Shown piece by piece: positions 62,115 through 64,000 of a stretch of 64,000 nucleotides of DNA (position 1 is the first letter of the stretch; each line of letters opens with the position of its first letter). A program made the translations under genes and the position numbers. This stretch comes from Pectobacterium carotovorum (GTDB lineage: Bacteria; Pseudomonadota; Gammaproteobacteria; Enterobacterales; Enterobacteriaceae): the NCBI RefSeq assembly GCF_033898505.1, contig NZ_JAXAFK010000006.1, positions 186,001-250,000 of the forward strand, given 5' to 3'. The notes beneath the pieces were generated by a model. It saw nothing but the letters and a program-made list of their open reading frames with translations, was not told the DNA's origin and ran no database searches.

Positions 62115-62816
62115 ATGACAACATTGAGCTGTAAAGTGACTTCGGTCGAAGCCATAACCGATACGGTCTATCGCGTTCGTTTATTACCTGAAGCGCCGTT
62201 TTCCTTTCGGGCTGGCCAGTATTTGATGGTGGTGATGGGCGATCGGGATAAACGTCCTTTCTCACTGGCATCGACCCCGATGGATAAAAACTTTATCGAA
62301 TTGCACATTGGGGCGTCCGAACTGAATCTTTACGCGATGGCAGTGATGGAACGTATTCACAAGGAAAAATCCCTGACGGTCGATATTCCCCATGGCGAAG
62401 CCTGGCTGCGCGAAGAAAGTACGCGTCCGCTGGTGCTGATTGCGGGTGGAACCGGATTTTCATACGTGCGTTCTATCCTGCTGACCGCACTGGCGCAGCA
62501 GCCCGATCGCGATGTCTCCGTTTACTGGGGCGGGCGTGAATCCCAGCACTTGTATGATTTAGCAGAGCTTGAAGGCTTTGCGGCCAAGCACCCCAACCTG
62601 CGGGTGGTGCCGGTAGTCGAACAGCCGGAAGCGGGATGGAATGGCAGAACGGGAACTGTTCTGAGTGCGGTATTGCAGGATTACGGTTCGCTGGCAGAGC
62701 AGGACATCTATATTGCCGGTCGCTTTGAAATGGCGAAAATTGCACGTGAGCGTTTTTGTAATGAGCGCGGTGCGCTGACGGCCCATATGTTCAGCGATGC
62801 ATTTTCGTTTATTTAA
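62115..62816 (+). CDS. fre: NAD(P)H-flavin reductase
   Basis: Fre reduces free riboflavin, FMN and FAD with NAD(P)H, feeding reduced flavin to other enzymes. The 233 residues have the flavin-site RPFSLAST, the nucleotide-binding [16 protein letters not shown] and the C-terminal FSDAFSFI. It follows ubiD in the same direction, as in E. coli, and is followed by a bidirectional terminator before fadA. Confidence 0.98.
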   Translation: MTTLSCKVTSVEAITDTVYRVRLLPEAPFSFRAGQYLMVVMGDRDKRPFSLASTPMDKNFIELHIGASELNLYAMAVMERIHKEKSLTVDIPHGEAWLREESTRPLVLIAGGTGFSYVRSILLTALAQQPDRDVSVYWGGRESQHLYDLAELEGFAAKHPNLRVVPVVEQPEAGWNGRTGTVLSAVLQDYGSLAEQDIYIAGRFEMAKIARERFCNERGALTAHMFSDAFSFI

Positions 62817-62862
62817 AACGGTCGATGGCGGTCAGAGTTAATGGCGGTCAGAATGAAAAAGT

Positions 62863-62888
62863 AAAAATCCCACGTCTGTGGGATTTTT
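62863..62888. terminator. Bidirectional terminator between convergent fre and fadA
   Basis: AAAAATCCCAC pairs exactly with GTGGGATTTTT around GTCT. The A and T flanks make it work in both directions. Confidence 0.92.
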
Positions 62889-62924
62889 GGTTTCTGGTGT
62901 AGCTCTGGCAAGGTATGTCTATAT

Positions 62925-64000
<1,076 letters not shown>

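Overview
The window looks like the chromosome of a soft-rot enterobacterium of the Pectobacterium type. Most proteins are close relatives of Escherichia coli K-12 proteins, and long blocks keep the E. coli order: rph-pyrE-slmA-dut-coaBC-radC-rpmBG-mutM-coaD-waaA, hldD-waaF-waaC, kbl-tdh, secB-gpsA-cysE, bioP-metR-metE, udp, argECBH-ppc and rmuC-ubiE-ubiJ-ubiB-tatABC-tatD-rfaH-ubiD-fre-fadA. The species call is inference from the gene set (Klebsiella/Serratia-type waaE, paired flagellar-class chemoreceptors, an orphan hcp module) and from a Yersinia/Pectobacterium-type intergenic repeat. I saw no rRNA, tRNA, CRISPR array, transposase or prophage gene.

Layout. 1-6240: nucleotide metabolism, nucleoid occlusion, CoA, L28/L33 and repair genes. 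6306-15516: a compact lipopolysaccharide inner-core cluster (a lone GT9 gene, coaD, waaA, waaE, waaL, waaQ, waaC, waaF, hldD). 15759-23785: threonine catabolism, envelope division factors (envC, yibQ), protein export and serine acetylation. 24093-26700: pagP followed by an AT-rich island holding an orphan Hcp, a lysozyme-like protein and a small membrane protein, read here as a type VI secretion cargo/immunity module. 26929-31038: biotin transport and methionine synthesis with recognisable MetR and MetJ sites. 31586-35555: two paralogous chemoreceptors, each behind a flagellar sigma-28 promoter. 35670-39868: a hydrolase, a WYL regulator with a striking palindromic operator and its divergent partner, uridine phosphorylase and a tyrosine phosphatase. 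39970-51146: ppc and the divergent argE / argCBH genes, split by a PTS permease, an enolase-superfamily dehydratase and a GntR regulator. 51380-64000: rmuC, ubiquinone synthesis, the Tat translocase, hemB, rfaH, ubiD, fre and the 3' part of fadA, which runs off the right edge; rph runs off the left edge.

How the parts fit. The waa genes with hldD build and ligate the lipid A core, and pagP later remodels lipid A. RfaH, encoded in the same window, is the antiterminator that in relatives helps long envelope operons be transcribed. ubiE, ubiJ, ubiB, ubiD and fre serve quinone synthesis and flavin reduction next to the Tat exporter. The accessory layer (hcp module, chemoreceptors, PTS/dehydratase set, WYL pair) is what distinguishes this window from the E. 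coli backbone, and the most interesting candidates lie there: the hcp-effector-immunity trio, the 16+16 bp operator at 37231-37267, the L28 leader hairpin, and a MetR box in front of the biotin transporter.
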